A DNA stretch of 64,000 bases from Chelatococcus sambhunathii (GCF_001418005.1 NZ_LIOL01000005.1:1-64000), one strand, 5' to 3'. Positions 52,652 through 62,724 are shown, counted from the first letter of the stretch. The notes: generated by a model not told the origin, from the sequence alone. Translations and numbers: made by a program.

Positions 52652-55201
52652 TCATGATTGCTCCGCCATTTCCGCCGCCGTCCGTGGCTGCGCCAGCCCG
52701 GAGCGCGAGAAATGGACGGTCCTGCCAAGGCAGTCTTCGGACAGGCCCGGCGGCAGCACGGCGACGAGGCTGCGGCTCTCGAACCCCTGGCGCAGACGGC
52801 CGACGAGTGCCTCGGCATCGCTCCGCGTCATGCCGTCGAAAATGTGGCTGACCACGAGCACCTGCGGCTCGCGCGCCAGGCAGCGGATAAGATCGACCAG
52901 CCGGTCCGGCACCGGCGAGACGAGCCCCTTGCGCGGGCCGACGCGGGCGGAGAGCCCGAGCCGCAGCACCTCGGCGTCGAGACCGAGCGAGGCGAGGACG
53001 CGGCGCACGGCGGCATGCACCCGCTCCTCCGCCCCCGCGATGTCGTAGGCCACGCGGCCGAAGAGCAGGTTGTCGCTGAGCGAGGCAGCGCTGCACAACC
53101 GCTCCGCTTCCCAGAACTCGATGGCCGGCGCAAGGCCCGGCGGCAGCAGGCGCGCGAAGGTGCGCCGGGCCGCAACGATGCGCGCCTCCAGCGTCTCGTC
53201 GAGCAGGCCGAGGCGGTGCCGCGTCTCCACATAGCGCAGGGCAAGCGCGATCAAGAGATCGCGGTCCTCGGCCTGTTCGCTGCGCCGGCGCTGGGCGCGG
53301 CGTGCGATCAGGCCCTCGTAGCGGCCGCGCTCCTCGGCGCTGAAGAAGGAGAAGCGCTCGATGAGAGCGTTGTCGTCGGGAATGCCGGCGAACATCTCCA
53401 CCATCTGCGTGGCGATGGCGAGCCCCATCTCCGTCAGCGGCCGCGTCAATTCCTCCGCCTCCAGCACAGCCCTGAGGAAGGGGTTGCGGGCGAGACGCCG
53501 CTCCTCGAACGTGTCGCCCACGGGCACGCCGAAAAGGATGTTCTCGGCCACGGTGCCGTGGCGGTTGTAGCGCTCGGCCGCAAACGGATCGACGAGATTT
53601 TCGGTTCCGTCGGAAGCGAGTTCCTCCCTCACCGCCCGCCGAGCGTCGGCGATGAAGGGAGCGAGGCGGCCCGCCGCATGGGCGCCGACGGCCCCATTGA
53701 GCCCCAGGCTGTAGACCTCCGCATCGACCCCGACGAGCTTAAGCGCGGCGATGAGCCGGGCATCGCACGCATCCTCGTCCCGCGTCAGCTCCGGCGGCAC
53801 GCCGTAGGTCAGGTTGTCCCTGAGGCTGCCGTCGAGCATCACGGGATCGGCCCCGGCGAAGGCGATGACGGCCGCCCTGTAGCCGTCGGACATCTCGCCG
53901 ACGTCGACACCGTCGAAGAGGACGCGCCCCTCCGTGGGATCGAGCGCGCCGCCGAGGATCGCGGCGAGCACATCCGCGCCGGACCCTGGCGGCCCGACGA
54001 GAGCGACGTGTGCCGGCAGGTCGAATGCCAGGTCGACGTCCTCGAGCCTGTGTCCGGAATGGGGATCGAAGGCCGCGAGACCCTTGACCTCGATGCGCTG
54101 CGGCGAGGGTTGCGGCAGGCGCGCCGCCCGCCGGCGCCGCTCGCCACGCGCATTGAGGCTGCCGACGGCGCGGGCCAGTTCCTCGAGGGCGGCCCGGCCC
54201 TCGCGCTGCCCGGCGATCCAGCGCGTGAGCACATCCACAGGCCGTAGCATCAGGAAGGCGGCGAAGAGCGCGGCGACAAAGGCACCGGCGGACAGCATCC
54301 CTTCGGCCGCGAGATTGCCTGCGATCACGATGAAGAGCGCGGGAAGGCCGTAGCGGACGACGGCAACGAGCGCCTGCAGGACAATGTGGCGCCGCGCCTG
54401 CGCGGCCTGCCGGGCAGACAGGTGCGCCAGCATGGCGCCGAAGCCTGAGAGCTCCGCCTTGCCCGTGCCATGAATGCGGATGGCTGGCAGCCGCCGCGCC
54501 GCCTCCTGGGCCATGCGCCCCGATTCGCGATCGCCCTCGCGCGCAACGAAGCCCAGCGCGGCCCTTGCCTCGTCGAGAGGCCGCATCAGGACGGCGGCAG
54601 CGATGGCCCCGCCGAGGAACAGGAGCCCGATGAACAGATGCTGCGCGAAGCCGAAGGCGAGAATGACGAGGATTTCCGGACCGACGCTGAGCGGCACGGC
54701 GAGCGCTTCCCCGAGCACCGACGCGAGGCGGCCGACACCCTCGCCGATCTGCCGCGCGGCCGCCTCCGCCTCGTCCCGCGCCGAGGGCCGGGCCGTGACG
54801 ATGCGGCCGAAGATATCCTTCCTGAGCCCGTTCGTGGCGCGGCTCGCTGCCGTCGCAGCAAGAAGGGAGACCAGCGCCCTGAGCCCCACCTGCAGGAGGA
54901 CGAGGGCAATGAGCGTCGCGATGGCCGCCGCCATATAGGCATCGCGGCCAAGGAGAATGCCCTCGGACACGACGACCTCACCGCCGCCGAAGACCGCGGG
55001 CAGCCCGAAGGCGAGGCGCAGGAAAGGCGCCTGCGCATCGATATCGGTGAAACCCCCGCCGATGATGACGTCATCGATCAGGGTCGCCAGCACGACGAGG
55101 AAGAGGAGGACGGCGGCCGCCAGCATGAGGCCGACAAGAGCGATCACCAGATTAAGGCCGCGATTGCTGCGCCAAGCAAGTCGTAGGGGATCGCGTTCCA
55201 T
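52652..55201 (-). CDS. ABC exporter-fold protein with degenerate nucleotide-binding motifs
   Basis: The 849-residue intact frame has an exporter-type membrane domain (helices near 16-42, 88-118, 172-207, 272-322) and an ABC-like domain from about 368. Walker A is GPPGSGADV (403-411), with Ala and Asp replacing the essential Lys and Ser/Thr. The Q-loop Gln is missing in IAFAGADPVML. The signature is absent: RKGLVSPVPDRLV (757-769). Walker B plus catalytic Glu reads VLVVSH (781-786). Between the Q-loop and the final part about 285 extra residues carry two further copies of the xDNLxxG pattern (RDNLTYG 461, AENILFG 552, SDNLLFG 709). ATP hydrolysis is unlikely; role unknown. Confidence 0.85.
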   Translation of the reverse strand: MERDPLRLAWRSNRGLNLVIALVGLMLAAAVLLFLVVLATLIDDVIIGGGFTDIDAQAPFLRLAFGLPAVFGGGEVVVSEGILLGRDAYMAAAIATLIALVLLQVGLRALVSLLAATAASRATNGLRKDIFGRIVTARPSARDEAEAAARQIGEGVGRLASVLGEALAVPLSVGPEILVILAFGFAQHLFIGLLFLGGAIAAAVLMRPLDEARAALGFVAREGDRESGRMAQEAARRLPAIRIHGTGKAELSGFGAMLAHLSARQAAQARRHIVLQALVAVVRYGLPALFIVIAGNLAAEGMLSAGAFVAALFAAFLMLRPVDVLTRWIAGQREGRAALEELARAVGSLNARGERRRRAARLPQPSPQRIEVKGLAAFDPHSGHRLEDVDLAFDLPAHVALVGPPGSGADVLAAILGGALDPTEGRVLFDGVDVGEMSDGYRAAVIAFAGADPVMLDGSLRDNLTYGVPPELTRDEDACDARLIAALKLVGVDAEVYSLGLNGAVGAHAAGRLAPFIADARRAVREELASDGTENLVDPFAAERYNRHGTVAENILFGVPVGDTFEERRLARNPFLRAVLEAEELTRPLTEMGLAIATQMVEMFAGIPDDNALIERFSFFSAEERGRYEGLIARRAQRRRSEQAEDRDLLIALALRYVETRHRLGLLDETLEARIVAARRTFARLLPPGLAPAIEFWEAERLCSAASLSDNLLFGRVAYDIAGAEERVHAAVRRVLASLGLDAEVLRLGLSARVGPRKGLVSPVPDRLVDLIRCLAREPQVLVVSHIFDGMTRSDAEALVGRLRQGFESRSLVAVLPPGLSEDCLGRTVHFSRSGLAQPRTAAEMAEQS

Positions 55202-55267
55202 GGTTCTCCGGCGGCCAGTGGCGGGCCGCGGTGCGGCAACCCGTGGCCCCGACCCTACTGACGTTTC

Positions 55268-55290
55268 GCAAAAGTTTGAACCGCTTTTGC
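55268..55290. other. Hairpin in the ABC/GMC divergent gap
   Basis: GCAAAAG (55268-55274) and CTTTTGC (55284-55290) form a perfect seven-pair stem with a nine-base loop TTTGAACCG in the 222-base gap between two divergent genes. It may be an operator or a REP-type remnant. Nothing else is recognised in the gap. Confidence 0.35.
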
Positions 55291-55423
55291 AGGACGATGG
55301 CCGGGCGCGGTGCGGCGAGCCGACTGCGGTCTGGCCAAAGCATCACCGCAGCGTGGCTTGCCATGAGCCGCCGCCCCGTGTCCTTCTGCACACCAGATAA
55401 CAGCAAGGCTCGGGGAGGACGGC

Positions 55424-57052
55424 GTGGCACCTGCGACCGGGGAGGGGGAAACCTTCGACTACATCGTCGTCGGCGCCGGCTCGGCCGGCTGCGTGCTCGC
55501 CAACCGCCTGTCGGCGGACCCGAAGCGGTCCGTCCTCCTTCTGGAGGCCGGCGGCCGCGACGACTGGATATGGTTCCACATCCCCGTCGGCTATCTCTTC
55601 GCCATCGGCAATCCGCGCGCCGACTGGATGTTTCGCACGGAGGCCGTGGCCGGCCTCAACGGCCGCGCGCTCGCCTATCCGCGCGGCAAGGTCATTGGCG
55701 GCTGCTCCGCCATCAACGCCATGATCTACATGCGCGGCCAGGCGGCAGACTACGAGCGCTGGCGGCAGATGGGCCTTCCCGGCTGGGGCTGGGACGACGT
55801 CCTGCCGCATTTCCTGTCGATGGAGAACCACGTCGCCCCGCCCAATGCGCTGCACCGCAGCGGCGGGGAATGGTGCGTCGACTATCCGCGCATGCGCTGG
55901 GACCTGCTCGACGCCGTGCAGGACGCCGCCGAGAGCCTCGGCATCCCCAAGGTTGACGATTTCAACACCGGCGACAATTTCGGCTCCTCCTACTTCCAGG
56001 TTAACCAGAAGAACGGCCGGCGCTGGAGCGCGGCGCGCGGCTTCCTGAAGCCGGTCCTCGGCCGTCGGAACCTTCGTCTGGAGACGGGAGTGCACGTGGA
56101 GCGCATCCTCGTCGAGGACGGCCGCGCCACGGGCGTCGTCTTCTCGCGCGGCGGCGAGCGCTTCACCATGCGGGCCCGCGGCGAGGTGGTGCTCGCCGCC
56201 GGCGCCATCGGCACGCCGCAGCTGCTCGAAGTGAGCGGCATCGGCGATGCCGCCCGGCTCGCCGGGCTCGGCATCGATCCCGTGCGCGACCTGCCGGGCG
56301 TCGGCGAGAGCCTGCAGGACCATCTGCAGCTCCGCCCCATCTTCAAGGTCTCCGGCGTGCGCACCCTCAACGAGGATTACGCAAGGCTCGTCAGACGCGC
56401 TGCCATGGCGCTCGAATTTGCCCTCTTCCGACGCGGGCCGCTGACCATGGCCCCGTCGCAGCTCGGCATCTTCACCCGCTCCTCGCCGGAGTACGAGACG
56501 CCGAATCTTCAGTTCCACATTCAGCCGCTGTCGCTCGACAAGTTCGGCGACCGGCTGCATCCCTTCCCCGCCTTTACTGCGAGCGTCTGCAACCTGCGCC
56601 CGACGAGCCGCGGCTCGGTTCATGCGAAGAGCCCGGAGGCGCGTATGCCGCCGGCGATCGCCCCGAACTACCTCGCCACGGAGGAGGACCGGCGGGTCGC
56701 GGTCGACGCCATTCGCCTCGCGCGTCGGCTGGCCGCCGCGCCGCCGCTCGCGCGCTTCTCGCCCGAGGAATTCAAACCGGGGCCGCATCTGACGAGCGAC
56801 GACGATCTCGCCGGGGCGGCGGGCGATCTCGGTACCACCATCTTCCATCCCGTCGGTACGGCCCGCATGGGCCGTGACGACGATCCCCTCGCCGTCGTCG
56901 ACGCGCGCCTTCGGGTACGCGGCATCGCCGGCCTGCGCGTCGCCGATGCCTCGGTGATGCCGACCATCACCTCCGGCAACACCAATTCGCCCACGATGAT
57001 GATCGCCGACAAGGCGGCCGCCATGATGGCGGAGGATGCGCGCGTCGCCTGA
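55424..57052 (+). CDS. GMC-family FAD oxidoreductase (choline/alcohol dehydrogenase-like)
   Basis: The 542-residue flavoprotein has the FAD motif YIVVGAGSAGCVLANRLS (about 13-30), GMC signature 1 in PRGKVIGGCSAINAMIYMRG, signature 2 in GAIGTPQLLEVSGIG, the catalytic His in FHPVGTARMG and the C-terminal ASVMPTITSGNTNSPTMMIADKAA. Members oxidise alcohols such as choline or aliphatic alcohols; no bet genes are adjacent, so the substrate is open. The start is a GTG at 55424 with GGGGAGGA just ahead. Confidence 0.93.
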   Translation: MAPATGEGETFDYIVVGAGSAGCVLANRLSADPKRSVLLLEAGGRDDWIWFHIPVGYLFAIGNPRADWMFRTEAVAGLNGRALAYPRGKVIGGCSAINAMIYMRGQAADYERWRQMGLPGWGWDDVLPHFLSMENHVAPPNALHRSGGEWCVDYPRMRWDLLDAVQDAAESLGIPKVDDFNTGDNFGSSYFQVNQKNGRRWSAARGFLKPVLGRRNLRLETGVHVERILVEDGRATGVVFSRGGERFTMRARGEVVLAAGAIGTPQLLEVSGIGDAARLAGLGIDPVRDLPGVGESLQDHLQLRPIFKVSGVRTLNEDYARLVRRAAMALEFALFRRGPLTMAPSQLGIFTRSSPEYETPNLQFHIQPLSLDKFGDRLHPFPAFTASVCNLRPTSRGSVHAKSPEARMPPAIAPNYLATEEDRRVAVDAIRLARRLAAAPPLARFSPEEFKPGPHLTSDDDLAGAAGDLGTTIFHPVGTARMGRDDDPLAVVDARLRVRGIAGLRVADASVMPTITSGNTNSPTMMIADKAAAMMAEDARVA

Positions 57053-57152
57053 GCGGGCGCGACCGCAGCCGGTTTCCGCCCGGGCGTTTCCGGCATATGT
57101 TGCGTCGTTTCGCCGCGGCGGGAGCTGCGGCCTCCGGCAGGGAGAATGTCAC

Positions 57153-57731
57153 ATGGGGCTGGTCGACAGGGCAAGGAACATCATCGTCACGCCACGAACC
57201 GAGTGGCCCATGATCGCGGCCGAGGGGGGCACGGTCGGCGACATCTACCGGAATTACGTCGTCCCGCTTGCGCTCATCCCGGCCGTCTGCGGCTTCATCG
57301 GCATGTCGGTGCTGGGCTTCAGCATGGGCGAGGGGCACATGCGCATGCCCTTCTTCAGCGGCCTCGTGATGGCGGCCCTGCAGTTCGGGCTCGGGCTCCT
57401 CATCGTCTATCTCGTGGCACTTGTCATTGATGCGCTGGCGCCCAGCTTCGGCGGCCGCAAGGGCATGCTTCCCGCCTTCAAGCTGGCGGCCTATTCCTAC
57501 ACGCCGGCCTGGCTGACGGGCGTCTTCCTCCTCGTGCCGGTGCTCGGCTTCCTCGCCATCCTCGGGCTCTACGGCATCTATCTGCTCTATGTCGGGGCGC
57601 CGCGGCTCATGGGGGTGGCCGAGAGCAAGGCCGGCCTGTTCACCGCCATCGTCGTGATCATCGCGCTCGTCATGAGCTTCATCCTGTCGCTCGTGATCGC
57701 CTCCTTGATGCCCATGCCCGCCATGATGTGA
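57153..57731 (+). CDS. Yip1-family membrane protein
   Basis: The 192-residue protein starts MGLVDRARNIIVTPRTEWP, the entry motif of bacterial Yip1-domain proteins, and has about five membrane helices with APSFGGRKGMLPAFKLAAYSYTP in the middle. Function in bacteria is unknown. GGGAG precedes the ATG by eight bases. It lies 100 bases after the GMC gene. Confidence 0.87.
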   Translation: MGLVDRARNIIVTPRTEWPMIAAEGGTVGDIYRNYVVPLALIPAVCGFIGMSVLGFSMGEGHMRMPFFSGLVMAALQFGLGLLIVYLVALVIDALAPSFGGRKGMLPAFKLAAYSYTPAWLTGVFLLVPVLGFLAILGLYGIYLLYVGAPRLMGVAESKAGLFTAIVVIIALVMSFILSLVIASLMPMPAMM

Positions 57732-57787
57732 GACCAAAGCTGTGCGAAGGCAGGAGCGCCGGCGAAGAACGGCGAAGTGACGGGCGG

Positions 57788-58291
57788 ATGATATCGATGG
57801 GTGACATGGCCTCTCGGGCGGGGAGCGTGCTGGTTTTGCCGGAGGACGGGCGCCAGTCGCCCGTCGCACTCGCCGTCCAGCGGGGCGTGCGCCGGCTCTT
57901 CGCCGGTCTCGGGCAGGTGACGGTAACGGAGCTCACCCTTGCCTCCGGCCGGCGGGCCGACGTCGTGGCGCTCGCCCCCGACGGGCGCATCACCGTCGTC
58001 GAGGTCAAGTCGTGCCTCGCCGACTTCCGCACCGACGGCAAGTGGCAGGACTACCGGGCCTATTGCGACCGCCTCTTCTTCGCCGTCACCGACGACTTCC
58101 CGCAGGAGGTGCTGCCGGAGGCCACAGGGCTCATCGTCGCCGACCAGTACGGCGCCGCCGTACTGCGCGAGGCGCCCCTCCATCCGCTGCCCGGCGTCCG
58201 CCGCAAGGAGGTGACGCTGCGCTTTGCCCGCGCCGCCGCCTCGCGCCTCCACGCCGCCTTCGATCCCGAAGGCGCGCGCGGCATCATCTGA
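57788..58291 (+). CDS. mmcB: MmcB-family DNA repair nuclease-like protein
   Basis: The 167-residue protein resembles MmcB, a damage-induced repair protein of Caulobacter, and has a PD-(D/E)xK nuclease-like core: RRADVVALAPDGRITVVEVKSCLADF, then DGKWQDYRAYCDRLFFAV. The start is uncertain among ATGs at 57788, 57797 and 57806; a longer frame would reach into the Yip1 stop. LexA control is expected from the family, but no LexA box was recognised here. Confidence 0.85.
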   Translation: MISMGDMASRAGSVLVLPEDGRQSPVALAVQRGVRRLFAGLGQVTVTELTLASGRRADVVALAPDGRITVVEVKSCLADFRTDGKWQDYRAYCDRLFFAVTDDFPQEVLPEATGLIVADQYGAAVLREAPLHPLPGVRRKEVTLRFARAAASRLHAAFDPEGARGII

Positions 58292-58413
58292 GGTCCTCTC
58301 CGCCATCCGGCACGCCGCTTGCTGGGCAAAGGCCGGAAGAGAGCGTACGCCGGACACCGACCGGGCCGGCGTCGCATTGCGGGACAGGGCGTGCCATAAC
58401 GGGAGCAGCCAGC

Positions 58414-59469
58414 ATGACGTCGCCATTGCCGACCGGCGAGCGCATCGCCTGGGTCGATACCGCCAAGGGCATCTGCATCATCCTCGTCGTCATGATGCAT
58501 GCGACGCTCGGCCTCGGCGAGGCGGTAGGTCGCGAGGGCTGGATGCATGAGGTCGTCGCCTTCGCCAAGCCCTTCCGCATGCCCGACTTCTTCCTCGTCT
58601 CCGGCCTCTTCCTCGGCCGGGCCGTGGCGCGCGACTGGCGCACCTTCGCCGACCGGCGCATCGTGCATTTCCTCTATTTCTACCTTGTCTGGTATGTCAT
58701 CCAGTTCGCCATGAAGGGCTGGGGCCTCGCCGGCGGCGATCCGGCCGAGCTTGTCCGCCTCTTCGCGCTCGGCTTCATCGAGCCCTTCGGCACCCTGTGG
58801 TTCATCTACATGCTCGCCGTCTATTCGGTGGCGGTGAAGCTGCTGCGCCGCCTGCCGCCGGCCGTGCTCCTCGCCGGCGCCGCCGCCCTGCAGATCGCCC
58901 ACGTCGAGAGCGGCTGGCTCGTGATCGACGCCTTCGCCGCCTATTTCGTCTATTTCGCCGCCGGCTATGTCCTCGCCCCGCGTGTCTTCGCCATTGCCGC
59001 CTGGGCGGGCCGCAACGCGGCGCTCGCGCTCCTCGGGCTCGCCCTCTGGGCGCTCGTCAACGGTTTCGCCGCCTTCGCGCCGAGCGGGGTGAGCGGCCAC
59101 GCGACGGTCGCGGCCCTGCCGGGGGTGAGCCTGGTCCTCGGTCTCGCCGGCGCCATCGCCATCACGGCCATCGCCGCGCTGCTCGTCGCGCGCGGCCTCG
59201 CCGGCCCGCTGACCTATTGCGGCGAGCGCTCCATCGTCGTCTATCTCGCCTTCTTCCTGCCCATGGCGGTGATGCGCCTCATCCTCGTCAAGACCGGCCT
59301 CGTCGAGGTCATCGGCGTCGGCTGGGGCGCCGCCGTCGTCACGGCGGCGGGGGTCGTTGCGCCCCTCATCTTCGAGCGGCTGATCCGCGGCACGATGCTC
59401 GACGCGCTTTTCGTGCGGCCGCGGGCCTGCCACATCGCCGCGCCGGCACGCCTCGCGACGGCCGGCTAA
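58414..59469 (+). CDS. Acyltransferase family 3 membrane protein
   Basis: The 351-residue protein has about ten membrane helices and the acyltransferase-3 opening RIAWVDTAKGICIILVVMMHAT with the His of the motif, then FRMPDFFLVSGLFLGRAV. Such enzymes move acetyl or succinyl groups onto sugars of the envelope. The ATG at 58414 has GGGAG eight bases before it. The acceptor is not identifiable. Confidence 0.88.
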   Translation: MTSPLPTGERIAWVDTAKGICIILVVMMHATLGLGEAVGREGWMHEVVAFAKPFRMPDFFLVSGLFLGRAVARDWRTFADRRIVHFLYFYLVWYVIQFAMKGWGLAGGDPAELVRLFALGFIEPFGTLWFIYMLAVYSVAVKLLRRLPPAVLLAGAAALQIAHVESGWLVIDAFAAYFVYFAAGYVLAPRVFAIAAWAGRNAALALLGLALWALVNGFAAFAPSGVSGHATVAALPGVSLVLGLAGAIAITAIAALLVARGLAGPLTYCGERSIVVYLAFFLPMAVMRLILVKTGLVEVIGVGWGAAVVTAAGVVAPLIFERLIRGTMLDALFVRPRACHIAAPARLATAG

Positions 59470-59579
59470 AGGCGGCTTTCCGGGACGGCGAGCGAAACGG
59501 ATCGCGAACGCGGACAAGGCGTGGCATAGTCCCGCCCCGACCTTACCGGCGATTCCCGAAAAGCATCCGTCCGAGAGCC

Positions 59580-62500
59580 ATGTCCGAGCAAGCCGCCCCC
59601 GCCGTTGCCGTCCACGCCGCCCGTGCGCTGAAGCCGGGGGATCACGTCTTTCTCGTCGACGGCTCATCCTTCGTCTTCCGCGCCTATTTCCAGTCCATGA
59701 ACCAGGACCGGAAATACAACTACCGCTCGGACGGCCTGCCCACCGGTGCCGTGCGCCTGTTCTGCACCAAGTTGTTCCAGTTCATCCGCGAGGGCGCGGT
59801 CGGCATCGTCCCGACCCATCTCGCCATCATCTTCGACAAGTCGGAGCAGTCCTTCCGCAAGGAAATCTATCCGCCCTACAAGGCAAACCGGCAGGAACCG
59901 CCGGAAGATCTCATCCCGCAGTTCCCGCTGATGCGCGAGGCGGTCCGCGCTTTCGGCCTCAAGCCGGTGGAGCAGGACCGCTACGAGGCGGACGATCTCA
60001 TCGCCACCTATGCGCGCGAGGCGACGGAGGCCGGCGCCGACGTGCTCATCATCTCCGCAGACAAGGACCTCATGCAACTCATCCGGCCCGGTGTCGCCAT
60101 GTACGACCCGGCCTCCGGCACCCAGTCGAAGGGCAGCTTCCGGCCCGAGCGGCGTATCGGCCGCGACGAGGTGCTGGAATATTTCGGCGTCGAGCCGCAC
60201 AAGGTGGTCGACGTGCAGGCGCTCGCCGGCGATTCGACCGACAACGTGCCCGGCGCTCCCGGCATAGGCATCAAGACGGCCGCCCAGCTCATCGCAGAAT
60301 ACGGCGATCTCGACACGCTCATCGCGCGCGCAGGCGAGATCAAGCAGCCCAAGCGGCGCGAGACGCTGACGAACCCGGACATCGTCGAGCAGATCCTCAT
60401 CTCCCGTCGGCTCGTCTCGCTCGTCGACGACGTGGCCGTGGAAACCCCGCTCGCCGACCTCGCGCTCGTGCCGCCGGATCCGCGGAACCTCGTCGCCTTC
60501 CTGAAGGCGATGGAGTTCACAACCATCACCAGGCGCGTTGCCGAGCTCTACGAAATCGACATCGCCGCCGTTGAGCCAGACGCGCGCCTCGCCGCCCCAG
60601 GCGCCGGCCTTGGCTGGAGCCCCGGCGAGACGGCCGCGGCAACCGCGCCTGCCACCCCGTCGGCCGCATCGGCCCGGCCAGGCGACGAACTCCTCGTCCC
60701 GGCCGCTCTCGTCGCGAGCCGCGCGGCCGAGGCCGCCGTCCCGGTCGACCGCAATGCCTACGAGACGGTAACGAGCCTCGCGCGCCTTGACGAATGGATC
60801 GCCGAGGCGCGCGAGCGCGGCCATGTCGCCGTCGATACGGAGACGAACTCGGTCGACGCCATGCGGGCCGAACTCGTCGGCTTCTCGCTCGCGACCGATC
60901 CCGGCAAGGCCTGCTACGTACCGCTGCAGCACAGAGACGGCGACGACCTCTTCGGCAACGGCCTCGCCGCCGGCCAGCTTCCGTTGCGCGAGGCGGTAGC
61001 GCGGCTGAAACCGCTGCTCGAGGACCCTTCCGTCCTCAAGATCGGCCAGAACCTGAAATACGACTGGCTGATCTTCGCCCGCCACGGCATCACGCTGGCG
61101 CCCTACGACGACACCATGCTGATTTCCTACGTGCTCGATGCCGGCCGCGGCTTGCACGGCATGGATGCCCTGTCGGAGAAGCATCTCGGCCACACGCCCA
61201 TCGCCTTCTCGCAGGTCGCCGGTTCCGGCAAGACGCAGGTTACCTTCGACAAGGTGGCGATCGACAAGGCGACCGCCTATGCCGCCGAGGATGCGGACGT
61301 CACCTTGCGCCTGTGGCTCGCTCTGAAGCCGCGCCTCGTCGCGGAGAGCCGCACGAGCGTCTACGAGACCCTGGAGCGGCCGATGGTGGCGACGCTGGCA
61401 CGCATGGAGAGCCGCGGCATTGCCATCGATCGCGCCATCCTCTCGCGTCTGTCCGGCGAGTTCGCCCAGAAGCTCGCCGGGCTCGAGGAGGAGATCTATG
61501 CCCTGGCCGGCGAGCGCTTCACCATCGGCAGCCCCAAGCAATTGGGCGACATCCTCTTCGGCAGAATGGGCCTGCCCGGCGCCAGGAAGACGAAGACCGG
61601 CCAGTGGGCGACCGGCGCCGGGGTGCTGGAGGACCTCGCCGCCGAGGGCCATCCGCTGCCGTCGAAGATCCTCGAATGGCGGCAGCTCGCCAAGCTGAAG
61701 TCCACCTACACCGATGCGCTGCCCGGCTACGTCAATCCCGAGACGCACCGCGTGCACACGTGCTTCTCGCTCGCCGCGACCACGACCGGGCGGTTGTCAT
61801 CATCGGAGCCGAACATCCAGAACATCCCGGTGCGCACGGAAGAAGGGCGCAAGATCCGCACCGCCTTCGTCGCGTCGCCGGGCACGAAGCTCGTATCGGC
61901 CGACTACAGCCAGATCGAGCTGCGCGTCCTTGCACATATCGCCGACATCCCGCAGCTGCGGCAGGCCTTCGCCGACGGCATCGACATTCACGCCATGACC
62001 GCCTCGGAGATGTTCGGCGTGCCGGTGAAGGGCATGGACCCCCTGGTGCGCCGGCGCGCCAAGGCCATCAACTTCGGCATCATTTACGGCATCTCGGCCT
62101 TCGGTCTCGCTAACCAGCTCGGCATCCCGCGCGAGGAGGCCTCGGCCTATATCAGGAAATATTTCGAGCGCTTCCCCGGCATCCGCGACTACATGGACGA
62201 GACCAAGCGCTTCTGCCGCGAGAACGGCTATGTAACGACGCTGTTCGGCCGCATCTGCCATTATCCGCAGATCAGGTCGTCCAACCCCTCCGAGCGCGCC
62301 TTCGTCGAGCGCCAGGCGATCAATGCCCCGATCCAGGGCACTGCCGCCGACATCATCCGTCGCGCCATGGTGCGCATGGACGAGGCGCTCGAGAAGGCGG
62401 GCCTCAATGCGCGCATGCTGCTGCAGGTTCACGACGAACTCGTTTTCGAGGTGCCGGAGAGCGAGGTCGACAGGACGCTGCCGGTCATCACCCATGTGAT

Positions 62501-62588
62501 GCGCGAGGCGCCCAAGCCCGCCGTGGCGCTCGCCGTGCCGCTCGAGGTCGAGGCGAGAGCCGCGAGCAATTGGGAAGAGGCGCATTGA
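59580..62588 (+). CDS. polA: DNA polymerase I
   Basis: The 1002-residue enzyme has the 5' nuclease domain (FLVDGSSFVFRAYF, YEADDLIATYA, ISADKDLMQLI, LAGDSTDNVPGAPGIG), a 3'-5' exonuclease with all acidic residues kept (VAVDTETNSVD, KIGQNLKYDWL, YAAEDADVTL) and the polymerase motifs SADYSQIELRVLAH (A), RRRAKAINFGIIYGIS (B) and LQVHDELVFE (C). It fills gaps in repair and removes RNA primers. It is longer than the E. coli enzyme (928) through a linker around residue 330-385. Confidence 0.98.
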   Translation: MSEQAAPAVAVHAARALKPGDHVFLVDGSSFVFRAYFQSMNQDRKYNYRSDGLPTGAVRLFCTKLFQFIREGAVGIVPTHLAIIFDKSEQSFRKEIYPPYKANRQEPPEDLIPQFPLMREAVRAFGLKPVEQDRYEADDLIATYAREATEAGADVLIISADKDLMQLIRPGVAMYDPASGTQSKGSFRPERRIGRDEVLEYFGVEPHKVVDVQALAGDSTDNVPGAPGIGIKTAAQLIAEYGDLDTLIARAGEIKQPKRRETLTNPDIVEQILISRRLVSLVDDVAVETPLADLALVPPDPRNLVAFLKAMEFTTITRRVAELYEIDIAAVEPDARLAAPGAGLGWSPGETAAATAPATPSAASARPGDELLVPAALVASRAAEAAVPVDRNAYETVTSLARLDEWIAEARERGHVAVDTETNSVDAMRAELVGFSLATDPGKACYVPLQHRDGDDLFGNGLAAGQLPLREAVARLKPLLEDPSVLKIGQNLKYDWLIFARHGITLAPYDDTMLISYVLDAGRGLHGMDALSEKHLGHTPIAFSQVAGSGKTQVTFDKVAIDKATAYAAEDADVTLRLWLALKPRLVAESRTSVYETLERPMVATLARMESRGIAIDRAILSRLSGEFAQKLAGLEEEIYALAGERFTIGSPKQLGDILFGRMGLPGARKTKTGQWATGAGVLEDLAAEGHPLPSKILEWRQLAKLKSTYTDALPGYVNPETHRVHTCFSLAATTTGRLSSSEPNIQNIPVRTEEGRKIRTAFVASPGTKLVSADYSQIELRVLAHIADIPQLRQAFADGIDIHAMTASEMFGVPVKGMDPLVRRRAKAINFGIIYGISAFGLANQLGIPREEASAYIRKYFERFPGIRDYMDETKRFCRENGYVTTLFGRICHYPQIRSSNPSERAFVERQAINAPIQGTAADIIRRAMVRMDEALEKAGLNARMLLQVHDELVFEVPESEVDRTLPVITHVMREAPKPAVALAVPLEVEARAASNWEEAH

Positions 62589-62724
62589 ACCGCGGCTGCG
62601 GACGCTTCCAGCAGGGCGCCACCATGCCCCGCAGGGCGAGACGGTGGTTTTCGGCTGACAGGCAGAAGCAGGTCAAAAGGGCCGCGCCCGGACAAGCGTG
62701 GGCATGACGGGGAGGCCATTCGGC

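Noticed and set aside
52652-55201. Treating the ABC-like gene as a pseudogene
   Set aside because: The frame is uninterrupted for 849 codons with normal codon use, so loss of motifs looks like divergence rather than decay.
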